A DNA stretch of 64,000 nucleotides from Pseudomonas knackmussii B13 (GTDB lineage Bacteria > Pseudomonadota > Gammaproteobacteria > Pseudomonadales > Pseudomonadaceae), in assembly GCF_000689415.1 (NCBI RefSeq), contig NZ_HG322950.1, positions 5,649,501 through 5,713,500 of the forward strand, given 5' to 3'. The notes beneath the pieces were generated by a model. That model made no database searches. It worked only from the letters and a program-made list of their open reading frames with translations, and had not been told where the DNA came from. Numbering within the stretch: position 1 is the stretch's first letter; each line of letters starts with the position of its first letter. Below are positions 1 to 11,781 of this stretch, one piece after another. A program made the translations under genes and the position numbers.

Positions 1-342
1 AGTCTTGCCGTCTTCCTTCAGCGAGCCGTCCATCATGACCGAGCTGAAGCCCAGCTGGATGGAGCGCTGGCAGACGTCAGGGCTGGTGCCGTGGTCCTGG
101 TGCATGCACACCGGGATGTGCGGGAATTCTTCGATGGCGGCCAGGATCAGGTGGCGCAGGAAGGGCGCGCCGGCGTATTTGCGGGCACCGGCGGAGGCCT
201 GCACGATCACCGGGGAGTCGGTCTTGTCGGCCGCTTCCATGATGGCGCGCATCTGCTCGAGGTTGTTGACGTTGAAGGCCGGAACGCCGTAGCCGAACTC
301 GGCGGCGTGATCCAGCATTTGGCGCATGCTGATGAGTGCCAT
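1..342 (-). CDS. fba: Fructose-1,6-bisphosphate aldolase, class II (5' part only)
   Basis: Cleaves fructose-1,6-bisphosphate into dihydroxyacetone phosphate and glyceraldehyde-3-phosphate, and runs in reverse in gluconeogenesis; it is cytosolic and zinc dependent. The visible 114 codons begin MALISMRQMLDHAAEFGYGV and include CMHQDHGTS, the segment carrying the proton-donor Asp and the first metal-ligand His of class II aldolases. The gene runs off the left edge, so its 3' end is missing. The ATG at 340-342 is preceded on the minus strand by an AGAAGTGAAAAC leader with only a weak ribosome site. It follows pgk, epd and tkt in the same direction, the usual Pseudomonas sugar-phosphate block. Confidence 0.95.
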   Translation of the reverse strand, partial: MALISMRQMLDHAAEFGYGVPAFNVNNLEQMRAIMEAADKTDSPVIVQASAGARKYAGAPFLRHLILAAIEEFPHIPVCMHQDHGTSPDVCQRSIQLGFSSVMMDGSLKEDGKT

Positions 343-433
343 GTTTTCACTTCTCCCAGAAGTTGGGCTCGATCTGTGGTTCGAAAGCCTGCCCCAGGGG
401 CAGGCCGTATTCAAGTCTCTTGCGCCGCGCGGC

Positions 434-775
434 CTAGCGGGCGTGGCAATCGCGGCCGATCAGGTCGTTGCTTTCCACCCAGTACACCACTCCGCGGTCG
501 CCATTGATGCTGAAGCCGACCAGTCCGTCGCTATAGAAAGCGCCGGAACCGCCGGGTTCCTCTTCGAGGTGGTGGACCACGTCGTCCTCGCCCAGGCGCA
601 GATCGACGACCGCCGAGCGCGACGAGCCCTCGACATAGCGCCAGATCACCTGCGCATTGGTGTCGCAGACCCAGTGGTTCCAGCCGCTGCCCTTCACCGA
701 ACCGGCGCTTCCGGACGGATGACTGGAGCAGCCGGCCAGCACGGCGAGCAGGGCCAGGGCGTAACAAGGCTTCAT
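434..775 (-). CDS. Small lipoprotein with MliC-like C-type lysozyme inhibitor domain
   Basis: The 113-residue product has a lipoprotein signal peptide with lipobox LAGC (Cys about residue 15), so it should be anchored to the outer membrane from the periplasm. The mature part has the layout of MliC/PliC lysozyme inhibitors: WVCDTNAQVIWRYVEG near the start, a central GAFYSDGLVGFSINGD segment and a distal Cys close to the C-terminus that could pair with the first Cys. The family blocks the lysozyme active site. It lies between pgk and fba in the same direction, with about 90-100 bp gaps on each side. The family call rests on pattern resemblance only; the alternative is an uncharacterised lipoprotein. 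Confidence 0.65.
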   Translation of the reverse strand: MKPCYALALLAVLAGCSSHPSGSAGSVKGSGWNHWVCDTNAQVIWRYVEGSSRSAVVDLRLGEDDVVHHLEEEPGGSGAFYSDGLVGFSINGDRGVVYWVESNDLIGRDCHAR

Positions 776-874
776 CGGGCAACTCTCCCTATCGGCGGCA
801 ACAACGGTGCCCGTCTTGCGGCCGAGCTCTCGCCTGACGCGGCGAACCGTAGCAACGGCCGCCGCGTTCGATCC

Positions 875-2038
875 TTACTGCTTGGCGCGCTGTTCCAGCA
901 CTTCCACGGCCGGCAGGACCTTGCCCTCGACGAACTCGAGGAAGGCGCCGCCACCGGTGGAAATGTAGGAGATCTGCTCGGCCACGCCGTACTTGTCGAT
1001 GGCCGCCAGGGTGTCGCCACCGCCAGCGATGGAGAACGCCGGGCTTTCGGCAATGGCCTTGGCCAGGGTCTTGGTGCCTTCGCCGAACTGGTCGAACTCG
1101 AAGACGCCGACCGGACCGTTCCACAGGATGGTCTTGGACGACTTCAGCAGCTCGGCGAACTGGGCGGCGGTCTGCGGGCCGATGTCGAGGATCATGTCGT
1201 CGTCGGCAACGTCGGCGATGGCCTTGACGGTGGCAGCGGCGCTTTCAGCGAATTCCTTGGCCACGACCACGTCCACCGGCAGCGGCACGCTGACCTTGGC
1301 GGCGATGGCCTTGGCGGTGTCGACCAGGTCGGCTTCGTACAGCGACTTGCCGACTTTGTAGCCAGCAGCAGCCAGGAAGGTGTTGGCGATGCCGCCGCCA
1401 ACGATCAGTTGGTCGCAGATCTGCGCCAGGCTGTTCAGCACGTCGAGCTTGGTCGACACCTTGGAGCCGGCGACGATGGCGGCCATCGGGCGGGCCGGGT
1501 TGCCCAGGGCCTTGCCCAGGGCGTCCAGCTCGGCGGCCAGCAGCGGGCCAGCGGCAGCGACCTTGGCGAACTTGGCCACGCCGTGGGTCGAGCCCTCGGC
1601 GCGGTGGGCAGTGCCGAAGGCATCCATGACGAAGACGTCGCACAGGGCGGCGTACTTCTGCGCCAGCTCGTCGGCGTTCTTCTTCTCGCCCTTGTTGAAG
1701 CGCACGTTCTCGAACAGCACGACTTCACCGGCTTTCACTTCGACGCCGTCGAGGTAGTCCTTGACCAGCGGCACTTCACGGCCCAGGGCCTTGCTCAGGT
1801 AGGCGGCGACCGGCTGCAGGCTGTTCTCCTCGGAGTATTCGCCTTCGGTCGGACGACCCAGGTGCGAGCAGACCATCACCGCCGCGCCCTTCTCCAGGGC
1901 CAGCTTGATGGTGGGCAGGGAGGCCAGGATGCGAGCGTCGCTCTTCACCACGCCGTCCTTCACCGGCACGTTGAGGTCCTCGCGGATCAGCACGCGCTTA
2001 CCTTGGAGGTCGAGGTCGGTCATCTTCAAAACGGTCAT
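875..2038 (-). CDS. pgk: Phosphoglycerate kinase
   Basis: Transfers phosphate between 1,3-bisphosphoglycerate and ADP in glycolysis, and in reverse in gluconeogenesis. The 387 residues match the bacterial PGK length. Visible hallmarks are KRVLIREDLNVPV near residue 14 (substrate-binding RxDxN), MVCSHLGRPTEG near 56, VLFENVRF, and the C-terminal nucleotide-binding GGGDTLAAIDKYG and STGGGAFLEFVEG. The ATG at 2036-2038 gives the conserved Pseudomonas N-terminus MTVLKMTDLDLQGK. The gene lies 34 bp downstream of epd and is probably cotranscribed with it. Confidence 0.97.
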   Translation of the reverse strand: MTVLKMTDLDLQGKRVLIREDLNVPVKDGVVKSDARILASLPTIKLALEKGAAVMVCSHLGRPTEGEYSEENSLQPVAAYLSKALGREVPLVKDYLDGVEVKAGEVVLFENVRFNKGEKKNADELAQKYAALCDVFVMDAFGTAHRAEGSTHGVAKFAKVAAAGPLLAAELDALGKALGNPARPMAAIVAGSKVSTKLDVLNSLAQICDQLIVGGGIANTFLAAAGYKVGKSLYEADLVDTAKAIAAKVSVPLPVDVVVAKEFAESAAATVKAIADVADDDMILDIGPQTAAQFAELLKSSKTILWNGPVGVFEFDQFGEGTKTLAKAIAESPAFSIAGGGDTLAAIDKYGVAEQISYISTGGGAFLEFVEGKVLPAVEVLEQRAKQ

Positions 2039-2072
2039 GACGTCAGTCCTGTCTGGGCTGTTTGAATTGCGT

Positions 2073-3110
2073 TCATTGGGCGACCCGCAGGAAATGCCCC
2101 GCGGTGTCGAGCATACGGTTGGCGAAGCCCCATTCGTTGTCGAACCAGGCCAGCAGGTTCACCAGGCGCGGACCGGAAACTCGGGTCTGGCTGCCGTCGA
2201 CGATCGCCGAATGCGGGTCGTGGTTGAAATCGCAGCTGGCGTGGGGCAGTTCGGTGTAGTCCAGCAGGCCCTTGAGCGGCCCGTGGTTGGCGGCTTCGCG
2301 CAGCACCTTGTTGATTTCCGCGGCGGAAGTGTCGCGGGCGACCTGCAGGGTGATGTCGAGCGCCGAGACGTTCACCGTCGGCACCCGCACGGCTTTGGCC
2401 TGGATACGCCCGGCAAGTTCCGGCAGCAGTCGCTCGATGCCGCGCGCGAGGCCGGTCGACACCGGAATCACCGACTGGAAGGCCGAGCGCGTGCGGCGCA
2501 GGTCTTCGTGGTGGTAGGCGTCGATCACCGGCTGGTCGTTCATCGCCGAGTGGATGGTGGTGATGGAGACGTACTCGATGCCCACCGCCTCGTTCAGCAA
2601 CTTGAGCAGCGGCACGCTGCAGTTGGTGGTGCAGGAGGCGTTGGACACCAGCTTCTCGGCGCCGCTCAGCTGCTGCTGATTGATGCCGAAGACCACGGTG
2701 GCGTCGATATCGGTCTCGCTGGCCATCGGCTGCGAGAACAGCACGCGCGGTGCGCCGGCAGCCAGGAAGCGCTCGCCATCGGCACGGGTGTTGTAGACAC
2801 CGGAGCACTCCAGCACCAGGTCGATGTCCAGCGCGGCCCAGTCGATGGCCTCGGGCTCGGCCTGGCGCAGCACTTTCACGCAATCGCCGCCGACATGCAG
2901 GCAACCGTCGGCCACGCGCACCTCGCCGGGGAAGCGGCCGTGGGTGGAGTCGAAGCGGGTCAGGTATTCCAGGCTGGGCAGGTCGGCCAGGTCGTTCAGC
3001 GCGACGATGGAAAAACCGGCGGCGGCGCCACGCTCATGCAGGGCGCGGAAGACGCAGCGGCCGATGCGGCCGTAGCCGTTGAGGGCGACTCGGTAAGGGC
3101 GCTTGGACAT
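2073..3110 (-). CDS. epd: Erythrose-4-phosphate dehydrogenase (GapA-like)
   Basis: A GAPDH-superfamily enzyme oxidising D-erythrose-4-phosphate to 4-phosphoerythronate, the first step of deoxyxylulose-5-phosphate-dependent pyridoxal phosphate synthesis. The 345 residues show the NAD-binding start VALNGYGRIGRCVFRAL and the catalytic SNASCTTNCSVPLLK (nucleophile Cys near residue 156). Its position between tkt and pgk is the classical epd context. The sequence alone does not exclude glyceraldehyde-3-phosphate dehydrogenase activity, so the epd assignment leans on synteny (PA0551 in P. aeruginosa, from memory). Confidence 0.88.
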   Translation of the reverse strand: MSKRPYRVALNGYGRIGRCVFRALHERGAAAGFSIVALNDLADLPSLEYLTRFDSTHGRFPGEVRVADGCLHVGGDCVKVLRQAEPEAIDWAALDIDLVLECSGVYNTRADGERFLAAGAPRVLFSQPMASETDIDATVVFGINQQQLSGAEKLVSNASCTTNCSVPLLKLLNEAVGIEYVSITTIHSAMNDQPVIDAYHHEDLRRTRSAFQSVIPVSTGLARGIERLLPELAGRIQAKAVRVPTVNVSALDITLQVARDTSAAEINKVLREAANHGPLKGLLDYTELPHASCDFNHDPHSAIVDGSQTRVSGPRLVNLLAWFDNEWGFANRMLDTAGHFLRVAQ

Positions 3111-3167
3111 TGTTATCCCTTGGCGATCACCGCCGGGGCGCGGGCCCCGGCGGATGCGGACGCGCTA

Positions 3168-5165
3168 TCAGGCGTCGAGCAGTTCGGCGGCCACTTCCAG
3201 CACGTTCTCGACGGTGAAGCCGAAGTGCTCGAAGAGCGCGGCGGCCGGAGCCGACTCGCCGAAGGTGGTCATGCCGATCACGCGGCCTTCCAGGCCGACG
3301 TACTTGTACCAGTAGTCGGCATGCGCGGCTTCGATGGCGATGCGCGCACCGACCTGCACCGGCAGCACGGCCTGCTTGTAGCCGGCGTCCTGCTGCTCGA
3401 AGACGCTGGTGGACGGCATGGAAACCACGCGCACCTTGCGGCCTTCGGCGATCAGCTTGTCGTAGGCCTGAACGGCCAGGCCGATTTCCGAACCGGTGGC
3501 GATCAGGATCAGCTCCGGCTCGCCGTCGCAGTCCTTGAGCACGTAGCCGCCACGGGCGACGTTGGCCAGTTGCTCGGCATCGCGTGCCTGGTGCGGCAGG
3601 TTCTGGCGGCTGAAGATCAGCGCGGACGGGCCGTCGTTGCGTTCGATGGCATATTTCCAGGCCACCGCGGACTCGACCGCGTCGGCCGGGCGCCAGGTGT
3701 CCAGGTTCGGGGTCAGGCGCAGGCTGGCCAGCTGCTCGATCGGCTGGTGGGTCGGGCCGTCTTCGCCCAGACCGATGGAGTCGTGGGTGAACACGTACAG
3801 CACGCGCTGCTTCATCAGGGCGGACATGCGCACTGCGTTGCGGGCGTATTCCATGAAGATCAGGAAGGTCGCGCCGTAGGGGATGAAGCCGCCGTGCAGG
3901 GCCACGCCGTTCATGATGGCGCTCATGCCGAACTCGCGAACGCCGTAGAACACGTAGTTGCCGGAAGCGTCTTCCGGGGTCACGCCCTTGCAGCCTTTCC
4001 ACAGGGTCAGGTTGGAGCCGGCGAGGTCGGCGGAGCCGCCGAGGAATTCCGGCAGCAGCGGGCCGAAGGCGTTCAGCGCGTTCTGGCTGGCCTTGCGGCT
4101 GGCGATGGTTTCGCCCTTGGCGGCGACTTCGGCGACGTAGGCAGCGGCCTTCTCGGCGAAGTCAGCCGGCAGCTCGCCAGCGACGCGGCGCTGGAACTCG
4201 GCGGCAAGTTCCGGATGGGCGGCCTGGTAGGCGGCGAAGCGCTGGTTCCACTCGGATTCGCGGCTGGCGCCGGCTTCCTTGGCGTCCCACTCGGCGTAGA
4301 TGTCCGCAGGGACTTCGAACGGCGCGTGGTTCCAACCCAGCGCGGCGCGGGTGGCGGCGATCTCGTCGTTGCCCAGCGGCGCGCCGTGGCACTCTTCCTT
4401 GCCCTGCTTGTTGGGCGAGCCAAAGCCGATCACGGTCTTGCAGCAGATCAGGGTCGGGACGTCGCTCTTGCGGGCGGTCTCGATGGCGGTCTTGATCTCG
4501 TCGGCGTCATGGCCGTCGACATTGCGGATCACCTGCCAGCCGTAGGCTTCGAAGCGCTTCGGAGTGTCGTCGGTGAACCAGCCGTGGACTTCGCCATCGA
4601 TGGAGATGCCGTTGTCGTCGTAGAAGGCGATCAGCTTGCTCAGGCGCAGGGTGCCGGCCAGCGAGGCGACTTCATGGGAGATGCCTTCCATCATGCAACC
4701 GTCGCCCAGGAAGGCGTAGGTGAAGTGGTCGACGATGTTGTGGCCGTCGCGGTTGAACTGCGCGGCCAGCACTTTCTCGGCCAGGGCCATGCCCACGGCG
4801 TTGGCGATGCCCTGGCCGAGCGGACCGGTGGTGGTCTCGACGCCAGCGGTGTAGCCGTACTCCGGGTGGCCCGGGGTGCGCGAGTTGAGCTGGCGGAAGT
4901 TCTTCAGGTCATCGACGGTGACGTCGTAGCCGGTCAGGTGCAGCAGCGAGTAGATCAGCATCGAGCCGTGGCCGTTGGACAGCACGAAGCGGTCGCGGTC
5001 GGCCCACTGCGGGTTGCTCGGGTTGTGCTTCATGTAATCGCGCCAGAGCACTTCGGCGATGTCCGCCATACCCATGGGGGCGCCAGGGTGGCCGCTGTTG
5101 GCTTTCTGCACGGCATCCATGCTCAGTGCGCGGATGGCATTGGCTCGCTCACGACGGCTGGGCAT
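3168..5165 (-). CDS. tktA: Transketolase
   Basis: Thiamine-diphosphate enzyme moving two-carbon units between pentose-phosphate intermediates. The 665-residue length is typical. Visible are NSGHPGAPMGMADIAEVLW (around residue 22), TTGPLGQGIANAVGMA, the ThDP motif GDGCMMEG...NG with AFYDDNGISIDGEVHGW, and in the second half FTHDSIGLGEDGPTHQPIEQLASLR and ATGSEIGLAVQAYDKL. ATG at 5163-5165 is preceded by a GCAGGAG ribosome site on the minus strand. It is transcribed divergently from the SahR-like regulator, and epd starts 57 bp beyond its stop. Confidence 0.97.
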   Translation of the reverse strand: MPSRRERANAIRALSMDAVQKANSGHPGAPMGMADIAEVLWRDYMKHNPSNPQWADRDRFVLSNGHGSMLIYSLLHLTGYDVTVDDLKNFRQLNSRTPGHPEYGYTAGVETTTGPLGQGIANAVGMALAEKVLAAQFNRDGHNIVDHFTYAFLGDGCMMEGISHEVASLAGTLRLSKLIAFYDDNGISIDGEVHGWFTDDTPKRFEAYGWQVIRNVDGHDADEIKTAIETARKSDVPTLICCKTVIGFGSPNKQGKEECHGAPLGNDEIAATRAALGWNHAPFEVPADIYAEWDAKEAGASRESEWNQRFAAYQAAHPELAAEFQRRVAGELPADFAEKAAAYVAEVAAKGETIASRKASQNALNAFGPLLPEFLGGSADLAGSNLTLWKGCKGVTPEDASGNYVFYGVREFGMSAIMNGVALHGGFIPYGATFLIFMEYARNAVRMSALMKQRVLYVFTHDSIGLGEDGPTHQPIEQLASLRLTPNLDTWRPADAVESAVAWKYAIERNDGPSALIFSRQNLPHQARDAEQLANVARGGYVLKDCDGEPELILIATGSEIGLAVQAYDKLIAEGRKVRVVSMPSTSVFEQQDAGYKQAVLPVQVGARIAIEAAHADYWYKYVGLEGRVIGMTTFGESAPAAALFEHFGFTVENVLEVAAELLDA

Positions 5166-5369
5166 CGCTGAATCTCCTGCGGGGTGCTTCGAATGATCGA
5201 AGGGGATGAAAAAAGGCGGCTATTTTCGCCCAGCCGGACACCCCGGGGCAATGATGATCGACAAGCTGCACGCGCCGCGGCCTCCCACCACGCGGCGCGG
5301 GGCTCGCCGCGATGCCCGCGATGCCCGCGATGGCGGCGGCATCCCATGGCTGGCGCAGTTCGTCAGCAA

Positions 5370-5387
5370 TATCAAAACTTTTTGATA
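5370..5387. promoter_or_regulatory. Perfect palindrome, candidate SahR operator
   Basis: The sequence TATCAAAA-CT-TTTTGATA is an exact 8-bp inverted repeat with a 2-bp spacer, in the tkt/sahR divergent intergenic region, 45-62 bp upstream of the regulator's ATG. ArsR-family repressors bind short AT-rich palindromes like this, and a SahR-type protein autoregulating the sahR-metK unit would be expected to bind here. The palindrome is observed; binding by this protein is inferred. Confidence 0.7.
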
Positions 5388-5393
5388 CAGCTA

Positions 5394-5422
5394 TTGCCCA
5401 CCCCGGACCCCGCGACTAGACT
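5394..5422 (+). promoter_or_regulatory. Possible sigma-70 promoter of sahR-metK
   Basis: TTGCCC (5394-5399) and TAGACT (5417-5422) are separated by 17 bp. A start about 6-8 bp after the -10 box would leave almost no leader before the ATG at 5432, which also lacks a recognisable ribosome site. The palindrome at 5370-5387 sits just upstream of the -35. This is a weak call from two imperfect hexamers. Confidence 0.35.
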
Positions 5423-5431
5423 GCGCGACCT

Positions 5432-6433
5432 ATGAGTCTGCGCATGCCCGAAATCCGCCACGACGAGTGCGACCAGCTAGCTGCCCTGTGCAAGGCCGGC
5501 GGCGACCCGCTGCGGCTGAACGTGCTGCGCGCCCTGGCAAACGATTCGTTCGGCGTGCTGGAGCTGGCGCAGATCTTCGGCATCCGCCAGTCGGGGATGA
5601 GCCACCACCTCAAGGTGCTGGCCCAGGCCGGGCTGGTCGCCACCCGCCGCGAAGGCAACGCGATCTTCTATCGCCGCGCCCTGCCCCAGGCCGACAGCCT
5701 CGGCGGCACGCTGCACGGTGCGCTGCTGGAGGAAGTCGACGAATTGGACCTGCCGGCCGACGTCGCGGCGCAAATCGCCGCGGTGCACGCGCAGCGCGCC
5801 GCCGTCAGCCGCACCTACTTCGCCCGTAGCGCGGAGAAGCTGCAGGCCACGCAGGACCTGATCGCAGGACTGCCGCAATACCGTGAAAGCGTGCTGGCGC
5901 TGCTCGACTCGCTGAGTTTCGACGGCGCCTCCACGGCCCTGGAAGTCGGCCCCGGCGACGGTGGATTCCTCCCCGAGCTGGCCCGGCGCTTCGCGCAGGT
6001 CACCGCCCTGGACAACAGCGCGGCCATGCTCGAACTGGCGCGGCAACGCTGCGCCGACGAAAGACTGGGCAACGTCCGGCTGCGGCTGGCCGATGCCCTG
6101 CAGGACGCCGAAGACGCGGCGGACTGCGTGGTACTGAACATGGTGCTGCACCACTTCGCGGCACCGGCGGATGCCCTGCGCCAGCTGGCGCGCCTGGTCA
6201 AACCGGGTGGCAGCCTGCTGGTGACGGATCTCTGCAGCCACGACCAGAGCTGGGCCAGGGAGGCCTGTGGCGATCTCTGGCTGGGGTTCGAACAGGAAGA
6301 CCTGGCCCGCTGGGCCGACGCCGCCGGGCTCGCGCCCGGGGAGAGTGTTTACATTGGTTTGCGTAATGGCTTTCAGATCCAGGTTCGGCATTTCGCCAAG
6401 CCGGATTCGCGAAGCGTCCTCACCCACCGGTAA
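5432..6433 (+). CDS. sahR: ArsR-family HTH regulator fused to a SAM-dependent methyltransferase-like domain (SahR-like)
   Basis: Residues about 10-90 form an ArsR winged helix: DPLRLNVLRALANDSFGVLELAQIFGIRQSGMSHHLKVLAQAGLVATRREGNAIFYR. Residues about 150-300 form a class I methyltransferase fold: ALEVGPGDGGFLPELARRF (motif I), an acidic end to beta-2 (VTALDNSAAMLELAR), and ADCVVLNMVLHHF (motif IV). The metK gene begins 17 bp downstream, so the two form an operon. Known SahR regulators control SAM-cycle genes in response to S-adenosylhomocysteine; here the methyltransferase domain is a natural SAM/SAH sensor, which is inference. The start is uncertain: ATG 5432 or ATG 5444, neither with a clear ribosome site. 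Confidence 0.75.
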   Translation: MSLRMPEIRHDECDQLAALCKAGGDPLRLNVLRALANDSFGVLELAQIFGIRQSGMSHHLKVLAQAGLVATRREGNAIFYRRALPQADSLGGTLHGALLEEVDELDLPADVAAQIAAVHAQRAAVSRTYFARSAEKLQATQDLIAGLPQYRESVLALLDSLSFDGASTALEVGPGDGGFLPELARRFAQVTALDNSAAMLELARQRCADERLGNVRLRLADALQDAEDAADCVVLNMVLHHFAAPADALRQLARLVKPGGSLLVTDLCSHDQSWAREACGDLWLGFEQEDLARWADAAGLAPGESVYIGLRNGFQIQVRHFAKPDSRSVLTHR

Positions 6434-6450
6434 TGAATAGGAACCGTTAG

Positions 6451-9445
<2,995 letters not shown>

Positions 9446-9497
9446 ATGCGCCGGGCAGGCGCACAATTGCGCTCCCTTCTCAGCCGATAGCATCGCC

Positions 9498-10241
9498 ATG
9501 CGCATTCGCGTCCTGTCCGACCTGCACCACGAACACTTCGACGGCCGCCGCGAACTGCCCGAGGTCGAAGCCGATCTCGTGGTGCTGGCCGGCGACATCC
9601 ACGAGCACCTCCAGGGCCTGCACTGGGCCCGCGAGGCCTTCCCCGACACGCCGGTGGTGTACGTCTCCGGCAACCACGAGTTCTACGACTCCGACCTGCC
9701 GGACCTGACCCAGGCCATGCGCAACCTGGCGCGCGCCCTGGATATCCACTTTCTGGAAAACGACGCGGTGGTCATCGAGGGCGTGCGCTTCCTCGGCGCC
9801 ACCCTGTGGACGGACTTCCGCTTGTACGGCGAAGACAACCGGGACCTGACACTGCAACGCGCGTTGCAGCTGATGCCGGACTTCAGCTGCATCGACTGGT
9901 TCACCCAGCCCTACACGCCGGCGCTCAGCCAGCAGTTGTTCCAGGCTTCGCGCGACTGGCTGGCGGCGCAGCTGGCCGAGCCTTTCGCCGGGCCGACCGT
10001 GGTGGTCAGCCACCACGCACCCAGCGCGCGCTCGATCCCGCCGCAGTATGTCGGCGACAGCCTGTCGCCGGCCTTCGCCTCGGACCTCGAAGCGCTGGTC
10101 GAGCAGTGCGACCTGTGGATTCACGGCCACGTTCACGATGCCCTCGACTACCGCATCGGCTGCGGCCGGGTGGTGTGCAACCCGGGCGGTTATCCCCGGG
10201 AACGGGGCGGCTTCGATCCCTACTGCGTCGTCGAGGTCTGA
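9498..10241 (+). CDS. Calcineurin-type metallophosphoesterase
   Basis: The 247 residues hold the full metal-binding set of the superfamily: RVLSDLHHEHF (DxH), VLAGDIHEH (GD), VSGNHEFY (GNHE), VVVSHHAPS and IHGHVHDA (GHxH). There is no signal peptide, so the protein should be cytosolic. Substrate is unknown; relatives hydrolyse phosphomonoesters, cyclic nucleotides or nucleotide-linked diesters. The ATG sits at 9498 after the ligB stop (52 bp). The last 22 bp overlap tail-to-tail with the esterase on the other strand. Confidence 0.85.
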   Translation: MRIRVLSDLHHEHFDGRRELPEVEADLVVLAGDIHEHLQGLHWAREAFPDTPVVYVSGNHEFYDSDLPDLTQAMRNLARALDIHFLENDAVVIEGVRFLGATLWTDFRLYGEDNRDLTLQRALQLMPDFSCIDWFTQPYTPALSQQLFQASRDWLAAQLAEPFAGPTVVVSHHAPSARSIPPQYVGDSLSPAFASDLEALVEQCDLWIHGHVHDALDYRIGCGRVVCNPGGYPRERGGFDPYCVVEV

Positions 10242-11215
10242 GCGGCCGGCGGCAGGCTCTGGCTGAAGAAGCGCCAGATCTCCGCGGGCCCGTCCAGTTC
10301 CGGGTCGCCCGCGCCGAGCAGGCGCGGCGGACGATAGCCCGGCTGCGACAGCAGGTGACCGCCGCCATGCACGCTGACCAGCTCGACAGGCGGTGCGCCT
10401 GCAGCCTGCCAAATACGGCGTTCGGACCAGATCGGCCCCGGCCGGGTCAGTTGTTCGGGCTCGCCGGCGGCATCAATGCCATTGCGCTTCGCCTGCGCGG
10501 CGGCAGCATCCTCACTGCCCAGCACGTCTCCGCGATCGCCAAAGCCGAACAGCCGCACGCGTCCACCGGCGAAGGGGTTGATCGGATCGCGCGTGCCGTT
10601 CATCAACAGGGTCGCCAACGGCTTCTCCAGCGGCCGGCAGTCATCGTTCTCCGGCGTCGGCGGACTGGCCGCCACCAGGGCGATGCCGGCCAGCGGCAGC
10701 TTTCCTTCGGCAGCCATGCGCAGGGCCATCTGCCCACCGTTGGAGTAGCCAGCAACGAAGATTTGCTGCGGGTCGACCTGACGCTCGCGCTGCACGCGGC
10801 GGATCAGCCGGCTGAGGAAGGTCACGTCGTCGATGTGCTCTGTCCGCGCGCTGTAACTGGCGGCCTTGCGGCAATCGTTCCAGTGGCCCTCGTAACCGTC
10901 GGGATAGAGCACCAGGAAGCCGTAGCGATCAGCCAGCGCATCGAAGCCGTAACCGCTGTCTCGACGCATGCCTTCGCCATTGCTCTGCGAGGCGTGCAAC
11001 ACCACCAGCAGGGCCGGATTGGGCGCCAGCTTCTCCGGCACGTAGAGGACGTAATAGCGGCGCATGCCGCCGGTGCGCAGCGAGCTGTCCTCGCTCACGC
11101 CGGTCAACGCCGGCTCGCGCAATCGCTCACCCGGCAGCAGATACCAGGCACCAGCCAGCAATGCTGCCAGCAGCAGGAAAATGAGCCCCTGCACCAGGCG
11201 AATCGCGATACGCAT
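10220..11215 (-). CDS. Membrane-anchored alpha/beta hydrolase, polyhydroxybutyrate depolymerase/LpqC-like esterase
   Basis: An N-terminal hydrophobic helix (IRLVQGLIFLLLAALLAGAWYLL) suggests a membrane anchor or uncleaved signal. The fold shows ALLVVLHASQSNGEGM with the oxyanion region, VLYPDGYEGHWNDCR, the nucleophile elbow VAGYSNGGQMALR (catalytic Ser) and a C-terminal SVHGGGHLLSQPGY histidine. These match the esterase_phb/LpqC group acting on polyesters or phenolic esters; the substrate cannot be told. The start was placed at the ATG at 11213-11215, which has GGGAGG 4 bp upstream; an in-frame upstream extension is possible but has no ribosome site. Confidence 0.75.
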   Translation of the reverse strand: MRIAIRLVQGLIFLLLAALLAGAWYLLPGERLREPALTGVSEDSSLRTGGMRRYYVLYVPEKLAPNPALLVVLHASQSNGEGMRRDSGYGFDALADRYGFLVLYPDGYEGHWNDCRKAASYSARTEHIDDVTFLSRLIRRVQRERQVDPQQIFVAGYSNGGQMALRMAAEGKLPLAGIALVAASPPTPENDDCRPLEKPLATLLMNGTRDPINPFAGGRVRLFGFGDRGDVLGSEDAAAAQAKRNGIDAAGEPEQLTRPGPIWSERRIWQAAGAPPVELVSVHGGGHLLSQPGYRPPRLLGAGDPELDGPAEIWRFFSQSLPPAAQTSTTQ

Positions 11216-11364
11216 CCAGCCTCCCCGCTCCGTGGCCCGGAGCACGCCCAGTGGATCGGATCGAGCAGCGACCTGCCGCAAGACAAGGTCATCCCGCGCG
11301 CTTAATGGCAAACTCTAGCCCTTCGCCCGCGCGGCATTCCCTTTTGGTAACGCAGGACCCGAGA

Positions 11365-11751
11365 ATGTTCCGATCCCTCTCCCTCAACCTCGCCCTCATG
11401 CTCTGCGGCAGCGCCTTCGCTGCACCGACGGAGCAACCCCTGACCGGCTGCGCGGCGAAACGGGCGGAAATCGCTGGAAAACTGGAAGAAGCCCGGGCGC
11501 GCGGCGACCAGAACGCTGTCGCCGGGCTGCAGACCGCCCTGGATAAGTCCAAGGCCAACTGCACGGACGACGGTCTGGCACAGCAGCGCGCCCAGCGCGT
11601 CATCGATGCAGAGAAGGAAGTCAGCCGCCGCGAGAAGGACCTGCGCAAGGCGCTGGACAAGGGCGACGCGGAGAAGCTCGAAAAACGCAAGACCAAGCTT
11701 GCCGAGGCCCGTGCCGAGCTGGAGCAGGCCAAGCGCGAGCTGGCGGAATAG
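11365..11751 (+). CDS. DUF1090 family periplasmic coiled-coil protein (YqjC-like)
   Basis: The 128-residue product has a signal peptide ending at AFAAPTEQ. A region with two Cys (LTGCAAKRAEIAGKLEEARARG and KANCTDDGL) is followed by a highly charged coiled coil to the end (EKEVSRREKDLRKALDKGDA...). This is the pattern of the DUF1090/YqjC family, whose function is unknown. The start at 11365 gives a proper signal peptide; the upstream AGGA is weak. It is divergent from the esterase gene. Confidence 0.75.
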   Translation: MFRSLSLNLALMLCGSAFAAPTEQPLTGCAAKRAEIAGKLEEARARGDQNAVAGLQTALDKSKANCTDDGLAQQRAQRVIDAEKEVSRREKDLRKALDKGDAEKLEKRKTKLAEARAELEQAKRELAE

Positions 11752-11781
11752 AGCTCGCGGCTGAATAGACGGCATAAACCT

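Noticed and set aside
1905..5171. Very long antisense open frame over epd and tkt, and similar long frames over opgH (26751-29585), the hut operon (36143-39187) and DUF2339 (56092-58215).
   Set aside because: They lie opposite strongly conserved genes, have biased His/Gly/Gln/Ala composition and no recognisable domain. Such shadows are common in very GC-rich DNA.
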